A DNA stretch of 6,842 nt, from assembly GCA_003641555.1 (NCBI GenBank), contig QNAT01000064.1, forward strand, positions 1 through 6,842, read 5' to 3'. The notes beneath the pieces were generated by a model. The model ran no database searches. It had not been told where the DNA came from and worked only from the letters and a program-made list of their open reading frames with translations. The translations under genes and the position numbers were made by a program. The DNA is from Thermotoga sp. Lineage in GTDB: Bacteria; Thermotogota; Thermotogae; B3-G13. Positions within the stretch are counted from its first letter, which is position 1, and the number at the start of each line of letters is the position of its first letter. Below, in pieces: positions 1 to 5,702 of this stretch.

Positions 1-390
1 GCAGAGGCAAATGGAGCACAATGGGCGAAAGCCCGGGATCCACGTATAACTACCTTCGGTAGATTCATACGTCCGACTCGATTGGATGAACTTCCCCAGC
101 TTTTCAACATATTGAAGGGAGATATGAGTCTCGTTGGACCTCGGCCTGAAAGACCCGAATTCGTGGAAGGGTTAAAGAACAAGATACCTTATTATGCCCA
201 GAGATTCAAGGTCAAACCCGGGTTAACTGGCTGGGCACAGATAAAATATAAATACGATGAAACTTTAGAAGACGTGAAAAACAAATTGGGGTATGACCTG
301 TATTACATCAAGTACGGATCGCTTCTCTTTGACCTGAAGATCATACTGTACACGGTAGAAATAGTCCTCTTCAGGCGTGGTGCACATTGA
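1..390 (+). CDS. Undecaprenyl-phosphate sugar phosphotransferase, C-terminal part (5' end outside window)
   Basis: The frame is open from base 1 and gives 129 residues ending at TGA 388-390. It matches the catalytic end of the bacterial sugar transferase family (Pfam Bac_transf; WcaJ/RfbP-like enzymes). Visible hallmarks are RLDELPQLFNILKGDMSLVGPRP around residues 26-48, followed by an Arg-rich stretch and KPGLTGWAQI at about 71-80. Such enzymes move a sugar phosphate from a nucleotide sugar to undecaprenyl phosphate at the inner membrane, the first step of exopolysaccharide, O-antigen or glycan assembly. The hydrophobic tail near LLFDLKIILYTVEIVLF resembles the membrane-associated end of the family. 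The N-terminal part is missing, so it cannot be said whether this is a long enzyme with several N-terminal membrane helices or a short one. The sugar substrate cannot be read from the sequence. The TTG at 82 is not the real start, because the homologous sequence continues upstream of it. Confidence 0.93.
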   Translation, partial: AEANGAQWAKARDPRITTFGRFIRPTRLDELPQLFNILKGDMSLVGPRPERPEFVEGLKNKIPYYAQRFKVKPGLTGWAQIKYKYDETLEDVKNKLGYDLYYIKYGSLLFDLKIILYTVEIVLFRRGAH

Positions 391-1340
391 TACAGAATAG
401 ATACAACAAATTGAAAGAGTCTCTATTAAAGAAATATGGTTTTCCCGTATACAAGATCCCTGTAGATGCCGGTTTTACCTGTCCTAATAGAGATGGGCAT
501 CTCGGGTGGGGAGGTTGTATATTTTGCGAAGAGACAGGTAGTGGTTTTGCCATCCAGAACAGGGGAGAATCCATAGAAAAACAGGTATTGAAAGGAATAG
601 GAAGGATGAAACGAAGATATCCCGATGCCAAATTCTTCGTTTACTTCCAGAACTTTACGAATACCTATGCCCCTCCCGAAGTATTGGATTCGAAGTATAG
701 AGAAGCCCTATGTCATCCAGACGTCATAGGTGTGGATATATCCACCCGGCCAGATTGCGTTCCAGAAGAAGTATTAGATGTTGTGGAAGCGCTTTCCAAA
801 CAGACTCATGTAACTCTTGAGTATGGAATGCAAACCGCGAATTACAGGACTCTGATGAAACTCAATAGAGGGCATACCCTTGGAGAATTCATCGATGCGG
901 TCATTCGCACGAAGAAGAGAAATCTGGAAGTAGTGGCTCATATTATATTGAACCTCCCCTGGGATGACAGGATAGATGTTATAGAAACGGCAAAGATATT
1001 GAATGCCCTGTGCGTAAACGGAGTCAAGATACATTCGTTGTACATCCCGAAGGTCTCTGTTATGGCAGGTATGTACGAAAGAGGGGAGATAAAGATATGT
1101 TCCCTGGAGGAATACATCAATAGGGTGATCACATTTCTGGAATATCTATCACCGGATATAGTCATACACAGATTAGTAGCTGAAGGGCCAAGAAACGGCT
1201 GCATCTTCAATAACTGGGGATTGTTGAAGATACAGGTGATAAACGCAATAGACAGGGAACTCAAATCCAGGGATACCTGGCAGGGCAAGCAGTTTAGATT
1301 TAGGACAGCCCATTTTCCCCGAATTTCAGGTTTTCTTTGA
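387..1340 (+). CDS. TIGR01212/YhcC-family radical SAM protein
   Basis: This protein has 317 residues, a normal length for the TIGR01212 (E. coli YhcC-like) radical SAM family. The iron-sulfur binding cysteines are Cys32, Cys44 and Cys47 in TCPNRDG...GGCIFC, the CX11CX2C spacing of this family rather than the usual CX3CX2C. Further family blocks are YFQNFTNTYAP (about 86-96), GVDISTRPDCVP (115-126), LEYGMQT (144-150), NRGHT (160-164), HIILNLPWDD (185-194) and, near the end, a WQGKQF block. The biochemical reaction of this family is not established to my knowledge, so no function is given. The start is TTG at 387, overlapping the preceding TGA (TTGA), which implies translational coupling. Only a weak GGCGTGG precedes it, and KLKESLLKKYGFPVYKIPVDAGFTCPNRDG is the expected family N terminus. 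It probably shares a transcript with the sugar transferase. The last about 14 residues extend past the conserved block and look lineage-specific. Confidence 0.92.
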   Translation: MIQNRYNKLKESLLKKYGFPVYKIPVDAGFTCPNRDGHLGWGGCIFCEETGSGFAIQNRGESIEKQVLKGIGRMKRRYPDAKFFVYFQNFTNTYAPPEVLDSKYREALCHPDVIGVDISTRPDCVPEEVLDVVEALSKQTHVTLEYGMQTANYRTLMKLNRGHTLGEFIDAVIRTKKRNLEVVAHIILNLPWDDRIDVIETAKILNALCVNGVKIHSLYIPKVSVMAGMYERGEIKICSLEEYINRVITFLEYLSPDIVIHRLVAEGPRNGCIFNNWGLLKIQVINAIDRELKSRDTWQGKQFRFRTAHFPRISGFL

Positions 1341-1413
1341 TAACGTAGTCTATGGCCTCTGGATGGGCAATGGCGAACCGCATAATCGGTGTTAAGCAAA
1401 GGCTGGATATTTA

Positions 1414-1438
1414 GGGTCTGTCAAGTTTTTTGTGTAAA
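1414..1438. repeat. Insertion-sequence-like terminal sequence
   Basis: The stretch begins GGGTCTGTCAAG and continues through a T-run to TGTGTAAAG. Read on the minus strand it is TTTACACAAAAAACTTGACA followed by GACCC. This resembles the ends of IS256-type elements, which commonly pair a TTTACACA-like block with TTGACA, but that comparison is from memory. It lies 19 bases beyond the stop codon of the decayed minus-strand reading frame at 1457, the expected place for a terminal repeat next to a transposase gene. I found no convincing inverted partner between 1700 and 1900, so the other end is lost or unrecognisable. No target-site duplication can be assigned. Confidence 0.4.
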
Positions 1439-1456
1439 GTCCTCTCATGCTTGATT

Positions 1457-1795
1457 TTACAAGTAATTTTCCACCCTCTCTCTGAATTCGATCATGAACC
1501 AGGATAGGATCTGATCCTGGCTCTTAATCTTGCTTCTCTCCCATCTTTTCTGCAGCTGACCATTTTCTTCCTTTCATGAACCTTCACCTCCATCTTTACT
1601 CTATCACTATCTCTGAGGTGTGTCCACTCTTCATGGTAGCAGTATACAGTTATATTATCATCCCATACATCTCCTTCTTTCCCTCTCTTCTTCCATAGTC
1701 TTCATATCTGCAAAATAACAGAAAGCGTAATCGAGATGATCAACTTTTAGTTTATCATTTACAATTGTATCGAATGGACTGGATGTGTGGTAAAA
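1457..1795 (-). pseudogene. Decayed protein-coding remnant, suspected transposase fragment
   Basis: On the minus strand three overlapping open stretches join into one protein-like sequence of about 112 residues. The first frame (1795 to 1658) contains DHLDYAFCYFADMKTMEEE. A shift near 1690-1700 leads into the second frame (1701 to 1492) with DVWDDNITVYCYHEEW and DRVKMEVKVHERKK. A second shift near 1565-1573 leads into the third frame (1573 to 1457), ending ILSWFMIEFRERVENYL and TAA. Each piece looks like real protein, and each begins about where the previous one loses sense, the pattern of a frameshifted gene. The N-terminal part is absent: the frame is closed by TAA at 1796-1798. I do not recognise the family with certainty. 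The C-terminal residues and the IS-like end just beyond the stop suggest a transposase, possibly IS256-like. The remnant fills most of the gap between the radical SAM gene and smpB. Confidence 0.5.
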
Positions 1796-1796
1796 T
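1788..1796 (+). promoter_or_regulatory. Candidate extended -10 promoter of smpB
   Basis: TGGTAAAAT is an extended -10 (TGn followed by a 5/6 match to TATAAT). The -35 region at 17-bp spacing is poor, which extended -10 promoters tolerate. TTGTAT at 1765-1770 is 20 bp away, too far for an ordinary pair. Transcription would begin near 1803 and give a leader of about 105 bases before smpB. That leader contains the perfect 12-bp palindrome AGAAGCGCTTCT at 1828-1839. It is the best candidate I see in the gap, but unproven. Confidence 0.38.
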
Positions 1797-1908
1797 TAGA
1801 TTGGAAAGAACGAAGATGTTTCCTGATAGAAGCGCTTCTTATTTCTCGGATCTTTTCAGTGTAAGATGGTATTGGCAAAAACTATATGAGGTGTGAGCAA
1901 ATCTGTTT

Positions 1909-2355
1909 ATGAAACGTGTAGCGATGAACAAAAAGGCAAGACATAATTATTTCATAGAAGAGACTGTAGAAGCAGGTATAGCATTGAAAGGAACTGAGGT
2001 GAAGTCTCTGCGAGAAGGAAAGGGCAATATTTCTGATGGCTACTGTGAAGTAAGAAATGGGGAGATATATCTCGTAAACGTACACATATCACCTTACAAA
2101 CACGAAGGATATGTATCCCATAACCCTTTGAGGGATAGAAAACTATTGCTTCACAGAAGAGAGATAAAGAAATTAGCAGGTAGAGTCACTATGAGGGGTT
2201 ATACATTGATCCCTTTAGAGATATATTTCAACGATAAGAATATCGCAAAGGTCAAATTGGCCCTGGCAAAAGGGAAAAATGTAATCGATAAGCGCGAAAC
2301 GATCAAGAGAAGAGAGGTTGAAAAAGAAATAGAACGTAGGTTAAAATATAAGTAG
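1909..2355 (+). CDS. smpB: SsrA-binding protein SmpB
   Basis: SmpB binds the tRNA-like domain of tmRNA, takes the place of the missing anticodon arm, and delivers charged tmRNA with EF-Tu to ribosomes stalled on broken mRNAs. The 148-residue product is typical in length. Visible family blocks are NKKARHNYFIEE (7-18), GTEVKSLR (28-35), HISPY (59-63), HNPLRDRKLLLHRREI (71-86), TLIPLEIYF (99-107) and the C-terminal KGKNVIDKRETIKRRE with DKR at 127-129, followed by the basic tail that folds in the mRNA channel. The ATG at 1909 is preferred over the ATG at 1924 because SmpB proteins normally carry a few residues ahead of NKKA. The Shine-Dalgarno GAGGTG at 1888-1893 is rather far away (15 bases). 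The stop TAG at 2353-2355 shares its last G with the first base of tmRNA, and the last codons double as the ssrA promoter. Confidence 0.97.
   Translation: MKRVAMNKKARHNYFIEETVEAGIALKGTEVKSLREGKGNISDGYCEVRNGEIYLVNVHISPYKHEGYVSHNPLRDRKLLLHRREIKKLAGRVTMRGYTLIPLEIYFNDKNIAKVKLALAKGKNVIDKRETIKRREVEKEIERRLKYK
2318..2347 (+). promoter_or_regulatory. Candidate ssrA promoter inside the 3' end of smpB
   Basis: TTGAAA (2318-2323, 5/6 match to the -35 consensus) and TAAAAT (2342-2347, 5/6 match to the -10 consensus) are 18 bp apart. Seven bases after the -10 comes G2355, the first base of the tmRNA acceptor stem. The promoter therefore lies entirely within the smpB codons for the C-terminal tail and would start transcription on the mature 5' base. 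The match of position, spacing and RNA end makes chance unlikely. Confidence 0.6.
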
Positions 2356-2713
2356 GGGGTGAAATGGTTTCGACGGGTATATGGGTCTTTGGAATGCGAG
2401 TCGAGGGTGTTACCTCCTCGTTAATCAAGGTAAAAGAAAAAATAAATGCTGAACCTAAATTAGCACTTGCTGCTTAATTGAAAAAGTAGCCGTCCTTTCG
2501 AAGGTTCTGATTACCTGATTCGATAAGGGCGTGAGAAAGGTAATCCTCGCTTTGCATTTTGCCTTTGGATGCAAAGATGAGTACTTACAAAGGCTATCCT
2601 CTTCCATTTCCTGCCCTTTGGAAAGGATGGGGAAACATAAAAAAGGGCTACGCTCGTAGTATTTCAAGGGATTATATATCCGGACGCGGGTTCGATTCCC
2701 GCCACCTCCACCA
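2355..2713 (+). ncRNA. ssrA: Transfer-messenger RNA (tmRNA, 359 nt with CCA)
   Basis: tmRNA rescues stalled ribosomes and adds a degradation tag to the unfinished protein. The 5' strand GGGGGTG (2355-2361) pairs with CACCTCC (2703-2709), and A plus an encoded CCA follows, ending at 2713. GGTTTCGACGGG near 2366-2377 is the conserved 5' block. The T arm is GCGGG (2686-2690), TTCGATT loop, CCCGC (2698-2702). The long helix joining tRNA and mRNA domains is GGGTATAT (2375-2382) with ATATATCC (2674-2681). Pseudoknot 1 is visible: CGAGG 2402-2406 with CCTCG 2416-2420, and TTACC 2410-2414 with GGTAA 2429-2433. Later helices are GATTACC 2509-2515 with GGTAATC 2539-2545, CTTTGCAT 2550-2557 with ATGCAAAG 2569-2576, and a last pseudoknot ATCCT 2596-2600 with AGGAT 2624-2628 plus TTTCC 2607-2611 with GGAAA 2631-2635. 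It is a one-piece tmRNA, not a permuted one. It could come from its own promoter, from smpB read-through, or from both. Confidence 0.97.
2448..2477 (+). other. tmRNA proteolysis-tag reading frame (AEPKLALAA)
   Basis: The frame starts at GCT 2448 just after the A-rich AAAATAA segment that sets the resume point, and ends at TAA 2475-2477. It encodes AEPKLALAA. The alanine carried by tmRNA itself adds one residue ahead, giving A-AEPKLALAA. The hydrophobic end with a final Ala-Ala is the usual recognition signal for ClpXP-type proteases. The resume codon choice rests on the position after pseudoknot 1 and on the sensible tag it gives. Confidence 0.9.
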
Positions 2714-2792
2714 GATACTGCCACGGAGATATAGAAAAAGCCCTGTAACATATAATGAATGGCAGAGGAATAAGGGAATTTAAATTACAGAT

Positions 2793-2820
2793 TTGTCCTG
2801 TGGTGTACAAAGTGTATCTT
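2793..2820 (+). promoter_or_regulatory. Candidate glmU promoter (weak)
   Basis: TTGTCC (2793-2798) and TATCTT (2815-2820) are 16 bp apart, each a 4/6 match, and would start transcription about 20-25 bases before the glmU start. A perfect TATAAT lies upstream at 2751-2756 but has no recognisable -35 at normal spacing; it could be an alternative start. The 136 bases between tmRNA and glmU also contain CTGCCA (2718-2723) and TGGCAG (2760-2765), which are complementary but far apart and lack a T-run. I see no clear terminator after tmRNA, so read-through into glmU is possible. Confidence 0.28.
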
Positions 2821-2849
2821 TCACAAATACTCAAAAGAGGTGTGAGTAA

Positions 2850-4238
2850 ATGGAAAACTCATTGATCGTTCTGATCCTCGCTGCTGGAGAAAGCAAGAGA
2901 ATGAAATCCAATCATTCCAAGGTATGTATGAAGGTAGCAGGCAAACCCATGATCGATTGGGTGTTAAATACGAGCCTTTCTCTTGAGCCCAAAAGCATTG
3001 GTGTAGTTTTAGGACATAAGATGGAAGAAGTAAAGAAAACGATAAAGGAATTTCCAGTTGAAACCTTTGTTCAGAAAAAACTTCTGGGAACGGCAGATGC
3101 GGTAAAATCAGCGAAATCCCTTCTAGAAAGGTTTCAGGATGGTGACGTGCTTATCCTTTACGGTGATGTTCCTCTGATATCTAAAGACACGTTGATGAAT
3201 CTTATTACCAAACATTTAGAAGAAAACAATTCCGTTACTATACTCAGTGCTCAGGTAGATGATCCCGAAGGATATGGGAGAATAATAAGAGATAAGCAAG
3301 GTAAATTTCTCAGGATCGTAGAAGAAGCAGATACCACAGAAAAGGAGAAAACGATAACCGAAACGAATAGTGGAATATACGTCTTCAAGGTAAAAAAACT
3401 CCTCAAAGCTCTTACGGAGATAAAGAACGATAATGCCCAGGGTGAGTATTATCTAACCGATGTGGTATCTCTGATCAAGGGTAAGATGGGTATCCTTGAA
3501 ATCTTCGATCCATATGAGGTAATAGGAATAAATACGAGAGCCCAGCTGGCAAAGGCTAACGAATACGTAAGAGGGAGAATAAATGAAGAATTTATGCATA
3601 ATGGAGTCGAGATAATCGACCCTAAGAACACTTACATAGATGTGGATGTCAAGATAGGGAAAGATACCGTTATATATCCGATGACCTTTATAACTTCTGA
3701 TACGGTCATAGGCAAAGAGTGTTCTATAGGACCAAATACTTTAATAGACAGATGCAAAATATCAGATAACGTACAGATCAGGTATTCTGTTTGTGAATCT
3801 GCTATCATATCCGAAGGAGTTAGTGTTGGACCTTTTTCTCATCTCAGACCAGGAGCAGATCTGCGAAAAGATGTTAAGATCGGAAACTTCGTTGAGGTGA
3901 AGAAATCGGTATTATCAGAAGGAACAAAGGCAGGACACCTGAGTTATCTGGGAGACTCAACTGTGGGTAAAAAGGTAAATGTTGGAGCAGGAACGATAAC
4001 TTGCAATTACGATGGTATACGAAAGAACAAAACATTTATAGGAGATAATGCATTCATTGGGAGTAATACTGCATTGGTGGCTCCAGTATCAATAGGAAGG
4101 GGTTCTCTTATAGGTGCTGGTTCGGTGATAACCAAAGATGTCCCGGAAAACACGTTAGCTTTGGGAAGAGCAAGACAAATAAACAAGGTAGGATGGGTGA
4201 AGCATGAAAATAAAGAGGAGGAGCAAAATGATAGGTAG
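2850..4238 (+). CDS. glmU: Bifunctional N-acetylglucosamine-1-phosphate uridyltransferase / glucosamine-1-phosphate acetyltransferase GlmU
   Basis: GlmU makes UDP-N-acetylglucosamine in the cytoplasm: the C-terminal half acetylates glucosamine 1-phosphate with acetyl-CoA and the N-terminal half joins the product to UTP. UDP-GlcNAc feeds peptidoglycan and surface glycan synthesis. The 462 residues are full length. The nucleotidyltransferase half shows LAAGESKRMKS (10-20) with downstream Lys24, GTADAV (80-85), YGDVPLI (104-110), ETNSGIY (171-177) and AQGEYYLTD (196-204). The acetyltransferase half is a left-handed beta-helix of hexapeptide repeats from about 255 onward, with HLRPGADL (331-338), the probable catalytic His363 in AGHLSYLGD, NVGAGTITCNYDG (377-389) and GSNTALVAPV (404-413). 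The glycine-rich signature LAAGESKRM differs slightly from the common LAAGKGTRM. The ATG at 2850 has GAGGTG seven bases upstream. The 3' end overlaps prs by 11 bases; glmU-prs adjacency is common in Gram-positive bacteria. Confidence 0.98.
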   Translation: MENSLIVLILAAGESKRMKSNHSKVCMKVAGKPMIDWVLNTSLSLEPKSIGVVLGHKMEEVKKTIKEFPVETFVQKKLLGTADAVKSAKSLLERFQDGDVLILYGDVPLISKDTLMNLITKHLEENNSVTILSAQVDDPEGYGRIIRDKQGKFLRIVEEADTTEKEKTITETNSGIYVFKVKKLLKALTEIKNDNAQGEYYLTDVVSLIKGKMGILEIFDPYEVIGINTRAQLAKANEYVRGRINEEFMHNGVEIIDPKNTYIDVDVKIGKDTVIYPMTFITSDTVIGKECSIGPNTLIDRCKISDNVQIRYSVCESAIISEGVSVGPFSHLRPGADLRKDVKIGNFVEVKKSVLSEGTKAGHLSYLGDSTVGKKVNVGAGTITCNYDGIRKNKTFIGDNAFIGSNTALVAPVSIGRGSLIGAGSVITKDVPENTLALGRARQINKVGWVKHENKEEEQNDR

Positions 4239-5175
4239 TAGAGGAGAGATGAAGGTTTTTAGTGGGACTTCCAATCTTCAGCTGGCGAAAAAGATATGTG
4301 AATACATGCGAGTTCCCCTTGCAAATGTAGAAATATCTCGATTCAGTGATGGCGAAACGAAAGTAAGTATAGGTGAAACAGTAAGAGGATATGAGGTTTT
4401 TGTAATACAATCTACATCTTCACCAGTGAACGACAATCTGATGCAACTATTGATAATGATAGATGCTTTCAAACGTGCCTCTTCTGCATCTATAGCAGTG
4501 GTAGTTCCATATTACGGTTACGCCCGACAAGACAGAAAGGCCAGGGGAAGAGACCCTATTAGCGCTAAGCTCGTTGCCAATCTCCTTGTAGCGGCCGGAG
4601 CAGATAGAATACTCACGATGGATCTTCATGCTCCTCAGATACAAGGATTTTTCGATATACCCCTTGATAACCTTCAAGGATTTCCTGTTTTTGTAAATTA
4701 TTTCAAACAACTCAATTACTGTGCAGATGAATGGATAGTTGTTTCTCCTGATGTTGGAGGAGTGAAGCGAGCACGGAAGTTCGCCGAGAAACTCTCGTTA
4801 GACCTTGCCATACTTGATAAAAGGCGTCCTGTTGATAACGTGGCCGAGGTGGTGAATATCATAGGCCATGTGAAAGGGAAAAATGCCATAATCGTGGACG
4901 ATATAATAGATACTGGTGGTTCCATATTGGAAGCGGAAAGGATACTGAAAGGACATGGAGTAAAGGCTGTATACGTCTGCGCAACACATGCAATTCTATC
5001 CGGGGATGCAAAGAAAAAATTATCGGCATCCAGTATTGATAAAGTTGTGATAACCGATACTATACACCAGGATTCTCTTCCTGATAAATTCGTAGCCTTA
5101 TCGGTTGCCAATATCTTTGGTGAAGCAATGCTTAGAATCCAGAAGAATTTATCTGTTTCTGCATTATTCAAATAA
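4228..5175 (+). CDS. prs: Ribose-phosphate pyrophosphokinase (PRPP synthetase)
   Basis: Prs transfers pyrophosphate from ATP to ribose 5-phosphate, giving PRPP for purine, pyrimidine, NAD, histidine and tryptophan synthesis. With the ATG at 4228 the protein has 315 residues, normal for the bacterial class I enzyme. Motifs seen: FSDGET (39-44), YYGYARQDRK (95-104), MDLHAPQIQGFFD (131-143), VSPDVGGVKRAR (172-183), DKRRP (197-201) and the PRPP loop VDDIIDTGGS (223-232). The 4228 start is chosen because AGGAGG at 4216-4221 ends six bases before it and because KVFSG then sits near the family's usual position. The longer in-frame start at 4204 would add eight basic residues that homologues lack and has no comparable ribosome site. 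The start lies inside the glmU end, so translation is probably coupled. A strong palindrome follows the stop. Confidence 0.97.
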   Translation: MIGSRGEMKVFSGTSNLQLAKKICEYMRVPLANVEISRFSDGETKVSIGETVRGYEVFVIQSTSSPVNDNLMQLLIMIDAFKRASSASIAVVVPYYGYARQDRKARGRDPISAKLVANLLVAAGADRILTMDLHAPQIQGFFDIPLDNLQGFPVFVNYFKQLNYCADEWIVVSPDVGGVKRARKFAEKLSLDLAILDKRRPVDNVAEVVNIIGHVKGKNAIIVDDIIDTGGSILEAERILKGHGVKAVYVCATHAILSGDAKKKLSASSIDKVVITDTIHQDSLPDKFVALSVANIFGEAMLRIQKNLSVSALFK

Positions 5176-5181
5176 ATGCAA

Positions 5182-5209
5182 ATCGCCCAAAGCATATGCT
5201 TTGGGCGAT
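5182..5209. terminator. Perfect 28-bp palindrome, likely shared terminator of prs and csp
   Basis: ATCGCCCAAAGCAT (5182-5195) is followed directly by its exact reverse complement (5196-5209). In RNA this forms a 12-bp stem closed by an ATAT tetraloop, from either strand. It starts seven bases after the prs stop and ends 26 bases before the end of the convergent csp gene. On the minus strand the hairpin is followed by the T-rich TTTGCATTTATTT, a fair tail for stopping csp. On the plus strand the tail (AGTGAATTCTTT) is weaker. Confidence 0.8.
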
Positions 5210-5235
5210 AGTGAATTCTTTGCGAAGATTTTGAT

Positions 5236-5439
5236 TTATTCTTTTGCGATCTTCACGTTTGCTGCTTGTTCCCCTTTAGGGCCTTGCTGAACATCGAATT
5301 CAACCTTTTGACCTTCATCGAGAGTTTTAAAACCTTCTGTTTGAATAGCGCTGAAGTGAACAAATATGTCCCCTCCATCCTCCTTCTCGATGAATCCGTA
5401 ACCTTTCCTTGGATCAAACCACTTTACCTTACCTGTCAT
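5236..5439 (-). CDS. Cold-shock domain protein (CspA family)
   Basis: This is a 67-residue single cold-shock domain, the normal size of bacterial Csp proteins, which bind single-stranded RNA and DNA and melt RNA structure. It starts [24 protein letters not shown]1 is KGYGFI (12-17) and RNP2 is DIFVHF (24-29), and both carry the nucleic-acid-binding aromatics. The C-terminal [20 protein letters not shown] is also typical. ATG at 5437-5439 is chosen because family members begin M-x-GKVKWF. The TTG just upstream (5440-5442) would add one Met and lies at a slightly better distance (7 against 10 bases) from the strong AAGGAGG at 5450-5456, so it remains possible. The gene is convergent with prs and shares its palindromic terminator. 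Whether it is cold-induced or constitutive cannot be told; the leader from the predicted promoter is only about 44 bases, not a long cold-shock leader. Confidence 0.95.
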   Translation of the reverse strand: MTGKVKWFDPRKGYGFIEKEDGGDIFVHFSAIQTEGFKTLDEGQKVEFDVQQGPKGEQAANVKIAKE

Positions 5440-5489
5440 CAAACACTTACCTCCTTAAAAATCGTAAGCTCTTAACGAACTTCATGAAT

Positions 5490-5518
5490 ATGTTACTCCT
5501 TTTTATGTTGTAAGTCAA
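5490..5518 (-). promoter_or_regulatory. Candidate csp promoter
   Basis: On the minus strand TTGACT (5518-5513, 5/6) and TAACAT (5495-5490, 4/6) are separated by exactly 17 bp. Transcription would begin near 5483 and give a leader of about 44 bases carrying the AAGGAGG site. The good spacing and position just ahead of the gene support it. Confidence 0.5.
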
Positions 5519-5540
5519 ATTTCTGGCAAGAACGACGATG

Positions 5541-5564
5541 AGACAAAGGAAAAAGTCTTTGTCT
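5541..5564. repeat. Inverted repeat between psuG and csp
   Basis: AGACAAAG (5541-5548) and CTTTGTCT (5557-5564) form an 8-bp stem with an 8-base loop. It lies downstream of psuG and upstream of the csp promoter, both on the minus strand, so it could end psuG transcription. Neither side is followed by a proper T-run, so an intrinsic terminator is doubtful. The remaining bases from 5440 to 5702 hold the csp leader and promoter and no other gene that I can support. Confidence 0.35.
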
Positions 5565-5702
5565 ATCTGCCTATGGCAAAGTAAGGTCAGAAATTGTGAT
5601 GGATATGAGAGAGTTTTTCAGAAGAATACAAAAGGAATCTTTTCTGATGTCAATAACAGTAAAACTCAACATTAAGGTCTCTCACAAGCAAAAGGATAGG
5701 AT

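Noticed and set aside
938..1399. 153-codon open frame on the minus strand
   Set aside because: It lies mostly opposite the well-supported radical SAM gene, with low-complexity shadow sequence and no recognisable motif. The protein-like piece near 1300-1383 is in a different frame.
2675..2713. Looks like the 3' half of a tRNA (T arm and CCA)
   Set aside because: It is the tRNA-like end of tmRNA. Its partner strand is GGGGGTG at 2355 and there is no anticodon arm.
2718..2765. CTGCCA and TGGCAG as a tmRNA terminator
   Set aside because: The arms are only 6 bp and 36 bases apart, with no T-run after them.
2559..2783. 74-codon plus-strand frame and a 98-codon minus-strand frame over 2455-2751
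   Set aside because: Both lie on the tmRNA gene, whose structure explains the sequence. They are chance frames in structured RNA.
4204..4227. Extended N terminus of Prs from ATG 4204
   Set aside because: The ATG at 4228 has an excellent AGGAGG at six bases and fits the family N terminus; the extra residues would be the ribosome site translated.
4716..5195. 159-codon minus-strand frame opposite prs
   Set aside because: It is a shadow of prs, which is fully explained by family motifs, and has no ribosome site or recognisable domain.
5619..5648. Imperfect hairpin (TCAGAA/TTCTGA) downstream of psuG as its terminator
   Set aside because: The pairing stops after six bases and the following minus-strand bases are A-rich, not T-rich.
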